DNA of 64,000 nucleotides from Trichoplax sp. H2 (GCA_003344405.1 NOWV01000002.1:620001-684000), one strand, 5' to 3'; shown: positions 11,101 to 29,730, counted from the first letter of the stretch. Made by a program: numbers and translations. Notes: generated from the sequence alone by a model not told the origin.

Positions 11101-14053
11101 TAATGTTCGATGTTTTTTATTTGTTCGTTGTACGTTTATCCTGTACAGTATTTTGATTTAGCAAAACGACTGTATTTTAGAGTTTTGGAGAATATGCTCA
11201 AAGGCGTAAGTTTGTAATGATATCCGCTGAATGATATAAATATGTTCTGAATATTGACCTGATGTTATTTATGACTTCTAGGAACAAAGGAGGCTTGGAA
11301 ACAGCGATTTTAGGTAAGTTCTAAGTCTGAGTTGGGTATCACTTTGTTGCCTGATTACGTCTTAAGAGGTTTGATATTGTTATTAAAATCTTGCCAATTC
11401 TCGCAGCGTACTACTGAATCATGACGTATTTCACTCATCGTTATTGGCCTGTTCATTGGAGGTCGTCCTTTTTACTTATAATAGCCCACGTACGTATTCT
11501 AATATTTGGACAGTTTTCAATGATTTATATAATCTATAATTCAGTAATACACTAATAAGCAAAGAAATAAATATTTGACAGATACAAGCAATAGTAACAA
11601 GTATGGTTATGAATTTTCATTTCCTTGGATCCTTGATATTCTTGATATAAAGGTCTGTAGTTTAATATTCAAGAAAGGATTAGAGTTACTTTGAAAAACA
11701 GATTAGAATCTAATACTCGTTTTTATACATGTAGGCATATCACTTTGGTAAAGTAATAGAAAGTTTTATACGTAGCGAATTATCTCTGGATAACAATTTA
11801 GTACAGGTTGTTACTCAAAAGCTGTGATTGCTTAAAGATAGATCAAATGTCGTCCAAAAAATTTCTTTTTGATATTTACTATTTTTATCCATATTCCTTT
11901 AATTTTGTAAAATTTTATACTGATCTCATTTTTTAGCATCTCAATTTTATTGAATCAATGATATTAGAAAGCTTGGCATGGCGAGCGGTGAGTTATTTGG
12001 ATTTATTAATTAATGTTGTAGTACTTACTTATCAGTAAGCTTTCAATGATTAAAAATAAAGGATCTTTTCTGTTATAGTCTTCCCCATTATATGCAGCAC
12101 TGGAATCTTCTAAAATTGATCTTCGTTATAGGCAGTTGGTAACCGAGGTAGGGAATATACTAATTTGTGGTGTTGCCCTATTGTATGATATTTTCGAATA
12201 TATTTTTAATAAAATATTTTTGAATTTTAACATAATGAATACATGTCGCAGAACAAAACCGAAGTGGCGGGTTCATTACTGGAAACGTAAGTATTTAGGA
12301 GATTATTTTTCCTGTAATTGATATTACAAAGATCTAATAATTATCGATTTCTACGGATATGGCTATTCTGTTTTTATTAACACTTTTATCAATGTAATTG
12401 GATATATTTCTAATAGGTGCCTTTCACCAGTTAAAAAGTCTCATACTAGCGAAAAGCAAAGTTGTGGTGACGAGACTCAGAAGAAACTACATTCTGTCGA
12501 TTTATTTTACAGAAAAGGTTGAGTAATTTTTGTTCATTGTGTGGTATTACAAAGTTACATAACTACAGTATTTTGGAATGCTCATTTACTATGTTGTATT
12601 ATTGTAAACTATAGTGTTTCAACTTGCATACTTGCGACTAAAAAATTTATGTGATGCCTTAAAAATTGATGAAAAAACGGTTAGTCTGCTCTTTTAAGTA
12701 ATCATACGTGTTATTCAGTAAGTCATTTACTATATTCTTATCAAGAAATTCTATTGTAATAACATTATCCTAGATTAATCGAACATGGACTTGCTATCAT
12801 TATGCTCTAACCTACAAAACAAAGCTATTTATGGATCGTCACATTGATCAGGTTTTGATGATACTTTATTACTGATTAGTGTAAATTCAATGGGTTGTGT
12901 GATTCTATGCTGTACTTTTGTTTAAATATCGCGATTGCTTACTTTAGGTAATGTTGTGCTGTACATATGCCGTGTGCAAGGTGATGCAAAAGGAAATTCA
13001 ATTCAAAGAAATTATTCATCACTATAAAAGCTTATTTGGAAGATCGAGCTCCGTATGTAGTTTCCTCATGACTATTATCGTTTAGTTGAAAATTTTTAAA
13101 CAACATCATATCATTTAATCCTTGAATAATAGGTATGCCGAAATGTGCTATTACTTTCCAACCAATATGGTACTATTATTGCGTTCTACAATCAAATTTT
13201 TATTTGTGAAATGAAGGAATTCGTGCTGAAACTGTCTTCCGTCAATGCTGTTAGTATATTTGCAGCTAATTGTATTGAATAACTTTGTTGACCATACTTT
13301 TGCACATTTCCTGGCATCCTTGGATTAAAATTTCTTGATATGTCATTCGTTCACAGGCACTGCAGCTGTCTCCTATCCCAACGTACAATAGTAGATCACC
13401 ACGCTCTGACGGTGTCGGCAAGAGGTAGTTATATTCTACAATGGTCATTAAGCAGTATCTTTAATTAATTTATTCACCGTGACCGGAATTTGTTAATTTA
13501 GAATTCCATGGGTATCAAATGTTTATCTCTCTCCTTTAAAACGTAAAGATATTTTAACTCCAAGATCGAAAGCTTTATACTGCTTTGGAGATGCACTGGA
13601 GGTATGTATATGTGTATACGTGTTTCGTTTATATTTCTTTCTTATTATTGAGCACAAATTGGTTAGACTGCAGTATATTAGCGTATTATACCGTGTCGCA
13701 AATAAAAATTTGCGTACAGAAATTCAATTTTAATTGATAGTGTTAACTGTTTACCGTAATCATGTTTGCAGTCATCAAGGAAGCTATCTGAAATTAATGA
13801 GATTGTCCATAAGGGTAGCATGAAATCTTCGAAGAGATTAAAATTTGATGACACAACGGTTACTGCGGACGTGGATGTAACATCGAGATGTGCCGAAGCC
13901 CGGCCCGGATTATCAAATTTGGATCAAGACGAGAATCCCACTGACAATCCTACGAATAATTACAAGGCAGTTATGTTGGAAAATCGATTGGCGGATTTCG
14001 GTGGGTCATCTTTTGCTGTTATTGATATATCACGCAAAAGCAACACTCGATAG
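8129..14053 (+). CDS. RB1: Retinoblastoma-family pocket protein (RB1/RBL homologue), complete
   Basis: Thirty-two exons, all with agreeing phases, give about 896 aa (human RB1 is 928). Exons: 8129-8193, 8346-8478, 8603-8655, 8749-8820, 8903-9037, 9152-9261, 9380-9487, 9568-9752, 9852-9923, 10095-10140, 10245-10305, 10423-10482, 10581-10631, 10730-10766, 10844-10889, 10966-11036, 11149-11205, 11282-11313, 11407-11489, 11582-11652, 11735-11806, 11937-11987, 12079-12147, 12252-12286, 12417-12517, 12615-12679, 12774-12851, 12948-13052, 13133-13249, 13357-13424, 13502-13601, 13772-14053. The N-terminal cyclin-like domain spans roughly residues 20-366, pocket A 367-580 (FSFPWILDILDIK, HFGKVIESFI), a short spacer follows, then pocket B about 615-747 (LFYRKVFQLAYLRL, MDRHIDQ). 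LxCxE-cleft residues known from RB1 are kept (Tyr and Lys in TYAVCKV, Tyr-Asn in AFYNQ). The C-terminal tail has several SP/TP sites (PPPTPVK, LSPVKK, LSPIP, YLSPLK, LTPRS) and the cyclin/CDK docking motif KRLKFD. The family restrains E2F-driven S-phase entry in the nucleus, and CDK phosphorylation relieves this. The short spacer is RB1-like, while the N-terminal domain also resembles p107/p130, so this may be a pre-duplication pocket protein. The start exon is the least certain. Confidence 0.93.
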
Positions 14054-15477
14054 TGATAATGAATTTTTAAGCGTGTACTAAAATTAATCAAAGTGGTATA
14101 CTCGTATATATCTTGATCAGAGGATTTTCGATTCGTCTTTTCAGCTTCCGATCGTCTTTCCGTAAATCAGCAAAAATGAATTAATTCTCAAGATATAAGT
14201 ATCATACCAAAAAATATTGGTTAGGACATTATTCTGTACCTGTGACAACAACTGCAATCTGTTACAATTTTATAAATGTTATAGCAACGAAATGACTTCA
14301 GGTTGTCTCGAGGTATCCCAACTTTTGAAACGTTTCTGGTTTGATCGGGCTGTTGAAACGGTTATTCTTTATTCCCTTACTAGTAAAGAATTTATTTCGA
14401 TCTAGAATATTATTTCAATTTCATTGTAATTTATCAATAGTTCTATTATCATTCGATAGCAGACGCTTTCTTATAATTACATTGTTACTAATTCACTTAT
14501 TTACAGTTTAGTTGCCGTAGAAAGAAATTTAATGATATTAGTGTATCCTACAGCAAAGGTAGTCCTTCTTGTTTATTTTATAGCACGTTGTGTGTAAGCG
14601 ATTCCATTCGTCTGGTTTTCTTGTAGACACAGTACTGTATTTATAATAAGATTCAGCATGTGATATTCTTCAATTAATTAATATTATATTATATAAGATT
14701 GTCTGATATGCCCTTATCATTAAGTCATCTTATGCTCGGTAGTAGTACGTTGTAGACAACAATGGAATTTTAAAGGAGTTGTCATTACCTAACATGTAAA
14801 AGATTACTTTCATCATTTTGCTTGTTTATGTTATCATAAAATCCCTAAGACCAGTAACAATTCATAATTATACGTACATCAGTAGAAAACTGTTTTGATT
14901 CAGTAAATGATTTGGAAAGAGAAAAATAATAACTACAGTAAGAATCTTCTTGGTATACGAAGTTATAAAATAAAAATTTTTTAAATTATGGAGCTATGCA
15001 AAATGGTGAGATTTTATGGCTGCGCGTTTTTGTGCTGTAGACCTGTAGTGTTGCCTACTGTAAATCGGTCAATCGCCGTTTGACTATTAAATATTTACAG
15101 TAATAGTTTATGATACTATAAATGCAGAGCAGAAAGATTGTTTTGTGTTGACAGTAATGTAAACTGGACAAGAATTATAACATACTATCTATTTTATCAT
15201 CCTGTCCTTTTTTATCGTTAAGCTCTCAACCTAAACCTGACTTTGATTTATTGCAATGATAAGTAATTAATGATAGCTTTTGGGCTCCCTTAGAGTTGTT
15301 GGGCCTAGGTCTTATGCATTTCCTCTGAAATTAATTAATTACTAGTATTATTTTTAATAATAATATAACACATATATATAAATTATTATCTTTTATTATT
15401 TATTTATAGTATTAAACGTCACAGTATACGTCGTTGCGAATGCAATGTGGAACCAAAATATCACTCACTTTTTGCAA
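14054..15477. other. AT-rich intergenic DNA
   Basis: I see no exon or RNA gene here. The only open frame of note (14217-14405) starts with TTG and has no splice or homology support. The interval lies between the RB1 stop and the minisatellite at 15478. Confidence 0.5.
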
Positions 15478-15911
15478 TTAGTGAATTGAACTAAATACTG
15501 TACACTATACACCGTATAGTATACAGGAAACTGCCTGGGATTATGGGGTTTATTGAAATTCTTTGAATGGGATGATAACTACTGTACTGTATGTACAGTG
15601 TACTGTAGATTAATGTAGACCGTACTGTACATCATTAGCGATTTGCTTTTGCAGGTTTTTGAAGTTTTAGGGATGGGATGATAGCTATTGTACACAGTGT
15701 ACAGTACAGTGTAGACTAACGTAGAGACCGTACATTATTATGTACAGTGTAGACTCATGTCGACCGTACCTCCTTATTAGCGATTTACTTTTGCAGGTTT
15801 TTGAAGTTTTTGGGATGGGATAATAACTAGTGTACAGTGTAGACTAATGTAGAGACCGTACCTTATTAGCGATTTGCTTTTGCAAGTTTTTGAAATTTTG
15901 GGGGATAGGAT
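15478..15911. repeat. Minisatellite of ~75-105 bp units, left copy
   Basis: Irregular tandem units each carry GTACAGTGTAGACTAATG, then GACCGTAC, TTAGCGATTTGC, TTTTGCAGG and TTTTTGAAATTTTGGG with ATGGGATGATAACT. The stretch ends at an N gap and is repeated nearly exactly from 16729, so the two are probably overlapping ends of unmerged contigs. Confidence 0.85.
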
Positions 15912-15931
15912 NNNNNNNNNNNNNNNNNNNN
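15912..15931. other. Assembly gap (20 N)
   Basis: Twenty N bases separate the left minisatellite from a 777-bp contig that matches 3989-4822. Confidence 0.99.
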
Positions 15932-16708
15932 TACTTGGCGTTTAGAGGTACTTTCTACTTAATGTTATTAAGCTAAATTGTCCTACACCAGTAATTTCCA
16001 ATTTTCTTGACTACTGTATTAGCCTATTCTAATTTTAGATAGTACCGTAGAGTACTGTATGTTGGGATGATTTCTCCAATTCTATTCTACACTACAGCAC
16101 ATAGTGCAATATTACCAACAGTATTGAGTATTGAGTAGAGATGTTGAACGCCTTGTGGAAAGCGGTTGATCGCTGATAGCCGAACTGGATCGCAGTATCA
16201 TGAATTGCTCATGGTCAATAAATACCGCTATTTATGGAGTAGTCCGAGACTATATGCCACAATGAAAAAGCGAAAGTCAGTTTCAATTTCAATGACACTC
16301 TACAGTATAGGATAGGCTATTTTCTGTCCTTCCTGACTGTGTGATCTTCTTCATTTTCTCCGTTGCAATCCGCAAAAGGAAGTGGATCACGCCATACTTT
16401 TAGTTAAGAGTTTGACAGTATTGTACTGTACGGCGTTCAAGTTGTGTTTTTTGTCTGTGCTACCGTAGAACTACTGTAGTGTACCGTACGTACTGTACTG
16501 TACAGTACATTGTACAGTACGGTACTGTACTGTACTGTACAAAGAAGTATCAGCAGTTTCCCGCGAAAATGATGGAGGTCGACACCCGTCATGAGGTCTG
16601 ATTGGTTGATTCTAGAAGACGATTGAATTCATTATTTATACAGTACAGTACAGTATACGGTACAGGACAGTACAGTACTGGACTGCAATAAGACTAACAA
16701 TAACCACC
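15932..16708. repeat. 777-bp contig between two gaps, near copy of 3989-4822
   Basis: See the partner entry at 3989. Compared with it, this copy lacks an 87-bp block and has a longer GTAC palindromic tract near 16490-16540. It contains no complete gene. Its ends coincide exactly with the two gaps, as expected for a placed haplotype contig. Confidence 0.85.
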
Positions 16709-16728
16709 NNNNNNNNNNNNNNNNNNNN
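16709..16728. other. Assembly gap (20 N)
   Basis: Twenty N bases. The sequence to the right restarts with ATTAGTGAATTGAACTAAAT, the same words as at about 15478. Confidence 0.99.
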
Positions 16729-17645
16729 ATTAGTGAATTGAACTAAATACTGTACACTATACGGTGTATAGTGTACAGGAAACTGCCTGGGATTATGGGG
16801 TTTATTGAAATTTTTTGAATGGGATGATAACTACTGTACTGTATGTACAGTGTAGATTAATGTAGACCGTACATCATTAGCGATTTGCTTTTGCAGGTTT
16901 TTGAAGTTTTAGGGATGGGATGATAGCTACTGTACACAGTGTACAGTACAGTGTAGACTAACGTAGAGACCGTACATTATTAGCGATTTTTGAAATTTTG
17001 GGGATGGAACTACTGTACAGTGTAGACTCATGTCGACCGTACCTCCTTATTAGCGATTTACTTTTGCAGGTTTTTGAAGTTTTTGGGATGGGATAATAAC
17101 TAGTGTACAGTGTAGACTAATGTAGAGACCGTACCTTATTAGCGATTTGCTTTTGCAAGTTTTTGAAATTTTGGGGGATAGGATGATAAGTGGTGTACAG
17201 TGTACTGTATATTAATGTAGAAACCGTACATTATTAGCTATTTGCTTTAGTAGGTTTTTGAAATTTTGGGAATGGGATGATAACTAGTGTACTGTACGGT
17301 ACAGTGTAAATTAATATAGAGACCGTACCTTATTAGCGATCTGCTTTTGTAGGTTTTTGAAATTTTTTTGGGGGGGGGGATGGGATGATAACTGGTGTAC
17401 AGTACAGTGTAGACTAATGTAGAGACCTTATTAGGGATTTGCTTTTGCAGGTTTTTGAAATTTGGGGGGGATGGGATGATAACTAGTGTGCAGTGTAGAC
17501 TAATGTAGAGGCCTTATTAGGGATTTGCTTTTGCAGGTTTTTGAAATTTGGGGAGATGGGATGATAACTAGTGTACAATGGAGAGTCTGTAGACTAATGT
17601 AGACCTTGCATGATCGTTATTATTATTAGCGATTTGCTTTGCAGG
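16729..17645. repeat. Minisatellite of ~75-105 bp units, right copy and its extension
   Basis: The first ~460 bp duplicate 15478-15911. The array then continues to about 17645 with further diverged units of the same kind (GATGGGATGATAACT, GTAGACTAATGTAGA, TTAGCGATTTGC, GGTTTTTGAAATTT). A poly-G run of nine lies near 17370. Confidence 0.85.
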
Positions 17646-18601
17646 GTTCTAAAGAGTCTCGACAGAGAGGCGAAGTTAGTTGACTTTTACAGTTAGTAGA
17701 GTACTGCACTATACGCGTCTTTCACCAAATTGCGACAGAGAAAATTTGGAGAATTTTTTCACTCTTGTACTGTTCTATAGTCATTCCACTGTCGTATCAG
17801 TAGTCTTTTTTTGCATTACTAAAGCACGGTACCGTTCCGTTCCGTGACAATGTAGTCGCCATGCGGTCTTGCATGTCTCTTGTCATGCTCAGAATGATGG
17901 CGTAAAATCATCTTTTTATCATAGTAAGTTGTACGTTTGCAATTTTGTACTATCTACTACAGTCAAAAGTACAGTGCTGTTACTGTATTGACACAGTGGA
18001 TTTATTTCAATGACAGTATCTTTTACAACACTCCAAGTCAGCAATGGAATTCATAACGAGTGGCGGTAACCACAGACACATGGCTAATTGGCTATGCAAA
18101 GTGCTATCAAGCAAGTATTAAAAGGCAAAAGTTAAGGTGGCAACCTTCAAGACTACAACACGTGTACAGTAGAACAAAACTACAAATTACTATAGTGGCT
18201 TTACATAGCGCAACGACTACCACTGATACTGCTTTCGGTATTGACGTAACAGATTAGGCATTTCAGAAATTTACTGCCACTAGCGCCAGCACAGCCAGCC
18301 ACTTGAGCACATGCCTGTACAGTACCAGACAGGAGAGTACAGTCCCTAGTTACAGTACTTAGTACTGTCAAAGTTCACTTTTTTTTCCGGTCATTTGCAC
18401 AATGCACATGCACATTCGATATGGTTACGCTAGTGTACTGTACGCGGGCACAAGTTTTGCCCTCACTGTGTAATGAGTCTACTGACTAGATCGAGTCAAA
18501 CCATTCATTGTACATCCGTGCTTCAATCGAATTGCAAAAAATTTTTTCTTGCCTTCTTGAAATCGCTTTTCACTCACTAATGATCAGCAATCTCTGCTAA
18601 G
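17646..18601. other. Upstream region of eIF4A
   Basis: About 1 kb, somewhat richer in GC than the surroundings and free of the minisatellite. It should hold the eIF4A promoter and 5' UTR, but I cannot identify a TATA box or other element with confidence. The open frame at 18060-18257 starts with GTG and has no support. Confidence 0.4.
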
Positions 18602-24818
<6,217 letters not shown>

Positions 24819-26690
24819 AAAGTCATAAATCGTGATAATGTGTTAAGCCATGAAGTAAGGAGCAAGAGATGTTGGTAGAATTTGTATTAACAATGCTACC
24901 AAATTAAATGCACAGGTTAATATTTGAATTTCACGTTAAGAAGAGTAGTATAATACTTTCTTAATAACGTTTAAGCTATTACACTACGAGTTGTTTGAAC
25001 GTGGCTGCTATAAAGAAATTACGGTACAGTATATAGATTTTTTAGCTCGTCCTTTTTTTGACTTTAGTAGTCTGACATTAGTGAGAATGTTAACATATAA
25101 TAAAAAGCCATCAATCAATATTTGCATTATACTACCACCAATGATTGATGGTCAAAATTTGTCGGTTCTATACAATCGGTAAATTCGATAAATTTGACTT
25201 AGTGCCATGTATCATTGGAATACTTTAATTTACAGTACAAACCAATATGGTTCTTTAATACTTACTATTATAATTATTAGCCGATAATGTTATCTTTGCT
25301 GTAACAACATCCAAACTACTATGTTGAAAAGATATGCGCTTATATACAAACGGCGATTAAAATTTTTATTATAACACAATGTAATCTGTTGTTGTTATGA
25401 TGCCACTCTATGGTAGTAGTTTTTATGACCTCTTGAAGAATAGTAGTATGGTACTTTAATCTCTTTAAGATCAGAATAGTAAGGATGCGTTTATGGTCAA
25501 GGCGTTAAAAGTGCGCGGTATTTAACCGATGAAAGCTTAGATGACACAGCTGCCTTTATCGATTCGATATTTGATGTGCTTCTGATCAATTTTTGTTTTT
25601 AATGTCAACTGGAAATAATAAACTACCAAGTCTTACCTATTAATTCATCGAGTTATATGATTACTTGTTGAAGTTACGAATGAAATGTAAGTTTAGGAAA
25701 AGTTTAAGCAACTTGGAGCTAGCATTCGCATACTAGATTGAGAAAGGGTCTAAAATCTCTATCAATTATGAGTAAACACTACAATGTCGACTTACAGTAT
25801 AATACCATATCAGAGAATGGATTGATCGCAAGTTAAGGAATGAATACAGTACTCCGATTTTCAGAAACGTATGTGTCAACACTGAACAGCCCCGCTGTTG
25901 AAAATCATCTGCAATTTGGTAATTTTTTGTACCATCCTGTCTGCGTTAGACGTTATTTACTATGTACTATAATATAATTTGTAATCGAACAACGAGGGTA
26001 TACGTAGTCTCTCTACTCCATTGTAGGAGAGACTAGAAAAGTATTTTGGGTTAGATGTCTGTATTCGTATAGTAAAGCGTAAGTACAACTACAAGGAGCT
26101 GAGTCGAAATGCTAAAACATCGGGTAGGGCAGTTCGGACAGCATCCCGTCCTATCTTACAATCTGCAACGCAAAAATACCTACAGTACAGACTATCTCAA
26201 CTCCCAAGCTAGCTTGTTTTGTCCCCGTTCTCATTCTTCCATAAACTCTACAGATTGTAATCTAGAACTAGCCATTTAAATCAAAGCGAAATGATTTGAT
26301 GACGGTTATAATAAGCAGTCTCGCTGCTTGTGGTACTGCGTCTTTAAATGTGAAATGGCTCCGTCTAGCATGGCACCGCAGGTCAGACAGACAGAACTGC
26401 TGTACCGTGGTGGTACCAAATTTATCATTGAGAAGTCCCCGCTGCATTGCACTTGTATTATAACACGGACAGACAAGGAACTGGACTTTTCACCTACTGT
26501 ATACTGTAGGTATAGCAAGCAGTGAGTCGTTGGCGACGTTGGTACAGTTGCTGTAGATTCGATTTTCACACGTAGCGTACTGTACAAAACAGTACAGTAA
26601 AGTCGGAGACAGTACTGTACAGTATAGGTGATCCAGTGTATCCATCGAAGCCTGTTCAGTGGTCAGTGTCGCGCACTAGAAGAAGACAAG
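24819..26690. other. Intergenic DNA between eIF4A and AP-1 sigma
   Basis: No gene recognised. GTAC palindromes occur close to the AP-1 sigma start (for example 26578-26620). Overlapping frames on both strands at 26306-26587 start with TTG and look like chance. Confidence 0.45.
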
Positions 26691-28465
26691 ATGGTGAGTT
26701 GGAGAGAGAGTAGTTTGCAAAAAATATGGCGATTGACCAGTAATGAGCAGTTGAATGCTGACATCGTATTCCATAAGAGTAATTGAAACTTGTCTCTCTG
26801 TTTGTAGGTCCAATTTGTATTATTATTTAGCCGGCAAGGTAAGTTACGCTTGCAAAAGTGGTTCAATGCATCCACGCTGAAAGAGAAGAAAAGGACTGCT
26901 CGTGAATTGATTACCGCTATATTAGCTCGTAAACCCAAAATGTGTAACTTTTTGGAATGGAAAGATTTAAAAGTTGTTTATAAGCGGTAGGTAGATGAGT
27001 TGCACGTGGGTGATTGGTCGTTAGTTATTAGCAAGTAGAATATACCATGGGTTAGGATGACTTCTTTCGTGTTGTAAAGTTCGGAAAAGACTTTCAATGC
27101 AATTTGTAAAAAAAATCCATTAGTATCATTTACTCCTGTCGATTTTACTAGTAAAATACAATTACTACTTTTAAAATATACCTCAAATTATGTTGAAAAT
27201 AAGTTTATATGATTATGACTACTTTGATCGTTCAATTAGTGGTCAAGATATCGATTGCTATAGTTGTAATCGTCAATATGTGACTTCATTACGCCTATAT
27301 TTACCAATCATGACAAACGATCGTTTTGGATGTCGTCATTTCTTCAATGATCGAAATGAACGAATATATATAGTCATCATGATCTTCCGATCATGTTGTG
27401 CTATGACTAATCGATTTCTACTACAATACAGTCTATATGACATAGAAATCGATATGCAATTATGCGCCAATGTTATACATGCAATAAAGTCATATACTGT
27501 ACAGTCGGCATAATTCGTATGCTAGTCGACATTCCTTATTGATGGTTCAACATTTTTGAAGGCTGCTATCGCTGAATATGGACATCATTTTGATTATATT
27601 TTCATTTTGTACTTTTGGCGTAGTTATGCTAGCCTTTATTTTTGCTGTGCTATCGAAGAAAATGATAATGAACTGCTAACCTTAGAGCTCATTCATCGTT
27701 ACGTAGAACTCTTGGATAAGTACTTTGGCAGCGTAAGTACATTTTACTTACTTATTCTATAAAGGACTGGAGTATCTTTCTGAAACACCGCTGAATTTCT
27801 CATATAATATACAGTACTATAAAATCACTACAGTGTTGTTTATCAACTTAATTATATGGTGCCTGCACATTAGAGTGCAGTAGATGGTATAAGGCAGATT
27901 ACCATGTTATACGCTATTGGACAAGTTTCACCATAACTTTGAAATATATTTCTTCCTACATGATATGCGCAAGTGCTCACCCTAATGTTCTTTTCCATTT
28001 TATACTTAAATTTTATATCATAGGTGTGCGAATTAGATATTATTTTTAACTTTGAAAAGGTAATGTAGCATTAATTATATCGAAATAGATTGATATCACC
28101 AGTATGATACTAAATCCAGCACTATGCTAGGCTGGTTTCATGATAAACAATCTAACCGAAAAATAACTTTATGGATCTGATTTTAACATATTTTAATCGC
28201 TTTTTGAATTCGATTAGGCATATTTCATATTAGACGAACTATTAATTGGTGGCGATATTCAGGAAACCAGTAAAAAAAATGTCTTAAAAGCTGTTTCAGC
28301 GCAGGACATGCTTCAAGAAGTAATGAAATCGCAATAATATTGCTCACACATCTACTTAAATTATCATAGCTGTAGTTTAACTTTCACCTCACTCCACGTT
28401 CTATATCATTCACGTAGGAAAATGAAACACGAAGTGCACTAGAAGAGCTCGGATTGCCATCTTAA
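26691..28465 (+). CDS. AP1S: AP-1 clathrin adaptor complex, sigma subunit, complete
   Basis: Six exons in agreeing phase give 158 aa, the same length as human AP1S1: 26691-26693, 26808-26986, 27624-27732, 28024-28059, 28218-28319, 28418-28465. The first exon carries only the ATG before a GTGAGT donor. The sequence follows the family throughout: [76 protein letters not shown]. Sigma is the small longin-type subunit of the heterotetrameric AP-1 complex. With gamma it forms the site that reads acidic dileucine signals on cargo at the trans-Golgi network and endosomes. The WKDLK and [13 protein letters not shown] segments separate it from AP-2 and AP-3 sigma. An AATAAA signal follows the stop by about 34 nt. 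Confidence 0.96.
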
Positions 28466-28498
28466 ATTAGTTTTGACTTTTATCGTACCTGTAAAGGC

Positions 28499-28504
28499 AA
28501 TAAA
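28499..28504 (+). terminator. Polyadenylation signal of AP-1 sigma
   Basis: A canonical AATAAA hexamer 34 nt after the AP-1 sigma stop codon, in the expected place for 3'-end formation. Confidence 0.65.
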
Positions 28505-29356
28505 CGCACTGTATGGTAACTGACAAAGTTATGACTTACGATTATTCTTAAACAGTTATACTACTTATTTTGCATTGATTCGAGTCTCTATGCTACTGTC
28601 GGTATTATGATTTTTTCAATGTTCAAATTTGGATATTGTTATATCGCGATGTATGCATGTACTAATAATTATAATTTTTAGCTTTAAAAATTGTCCACTT
28701 GGTTAAAATTTATTTGATCAGTAGCTAGCTATGAATTCAGTGGCGTATCCTAGCATACAAACTTTAAAATGATGGTATATACAGTATAGTATCTGATATC
28801 ATAGGAATTTCTACTGTAATATTTGAAGCCCGTAACTGTAGTGCTACTTTTCTTATACAAATTTATTTATAGTTTAAATGTAATATGGTGGTAAATGGAT
28901 GGTTTACATTCATAAATGATGAACTGTATAAATTGTATTCTTAGAATGTTCTTCGCTTCTATCTAGATGTAAACTAAACATACAGTATTGTAATTTGCTC
29001 TGCTTATCCATTTTGCAAAAGATAAATTTATAGTAAATTGAAGAAGATTGCATGGTTGATATCAGTTTTTAAATAATTTTAACTACTGTGAGTTATTTGC
29101 TTAGTAGATAATATCTGATAATGAAGCATATTAATTAAAACAATATTAATAAATTAATTAGGTACACCAATTTAGACACGGTATTGCTCTTTGAAGTAAA
29201 ATAACGTAATCCTCATTATTGATATTGTATTAATTCACTACAACAAGCGTATAAGTAATTTAAAAGAACATTACCTTCAGATAGTTATCGATCATTTAAA
29301 TTGCAACGGTATCAGTTACCGCCGGTCAGACTTGCATTTGCATGACGATTAATAAA
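28505..29356. other. AT-rich intergenic DNA
   Basis: I see no exon, RNA gene or repeat array in this interval. Confidence 0.45.
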
Positions 29357-29730
29357 TCACAATGGCAAATGTTCGATAGAGTAGGTAGGTTTAAATTCAA
29401 GAAAGCAAGTATTTTCACATGTTGCATTTTCAAGATGTAAGTCTTTCGATGGTACACGAACGAATGTAGCTAAAATAGATGTCAGTGTACACTGGACTAT
29501 ATACCAGTAACGCGGCACTTCATGGATGTTGAAATAGTGATAACATAACGATTCTGTACTACTGGTAACAGAAAATTCGAATGACGCTTGGAGTAGAAAG
29601 AATGACGACAAATGTCAAAATAGTCGAAATTTACGGTTAATACTTTTACTTAATATAGAACACCGATATAGCAGTTCTTCAATGGTTCCCGCACCCGAAC
29701 TCGCTCGGCCAGCTCACGTTTCAAATACAT
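29357..29730 (-). CDS. Candidate small two-exon orphan gene between AP-1 sigma and SMC4
   Basis: Not recognised. Exon 1 is 29730-29664, starting at ATG (MYLKRELAERVRVREPLKN) and ending in phase 1 at a GTGTTC donor. Exon 2 is 29586-29357, entered from a pyrimidine-rich acceptor (TTCTTTCTACTCCAAG) in the matching phase and ending at TGA. The 77-bp intron fits the small introns of neighbouring genes. The predicted protein is 98 aa with a basic amphipathic N-terminus, five cysteines, and one moderately hydrophobic stretch (YWYIVQCTLTSILATFV) that might be a membrane helix or a buried core. No family is evident. The coding stretch is less AT-rich than its flanks. The donor is not a strong consensus, so cDNA evidence would decide. 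Confidence 0.38.

Noticed and set aside
26306-26587. Overlapping open frames on both strands upstream of AP-1 sigma
   Set aside because: Neither begins with ATG, they are S/T-rich shadows of each other, and no splice sites give a continued model.
27190-27513. 107-codon ATG frame inside AP-1 sigma intron 2
   Set aside because: About one such frame is expected by chance in 64 kb of AT-rich DNA. It has no recognisable domain and lies in an otherwise ordinary intron.
29357-29450. Plus-strand ATG frame starting near 29344 with a GTAAGT donor
   Set aside because: It overlaps the better-supported minus-strand candidate and has no downstream exon in phase.
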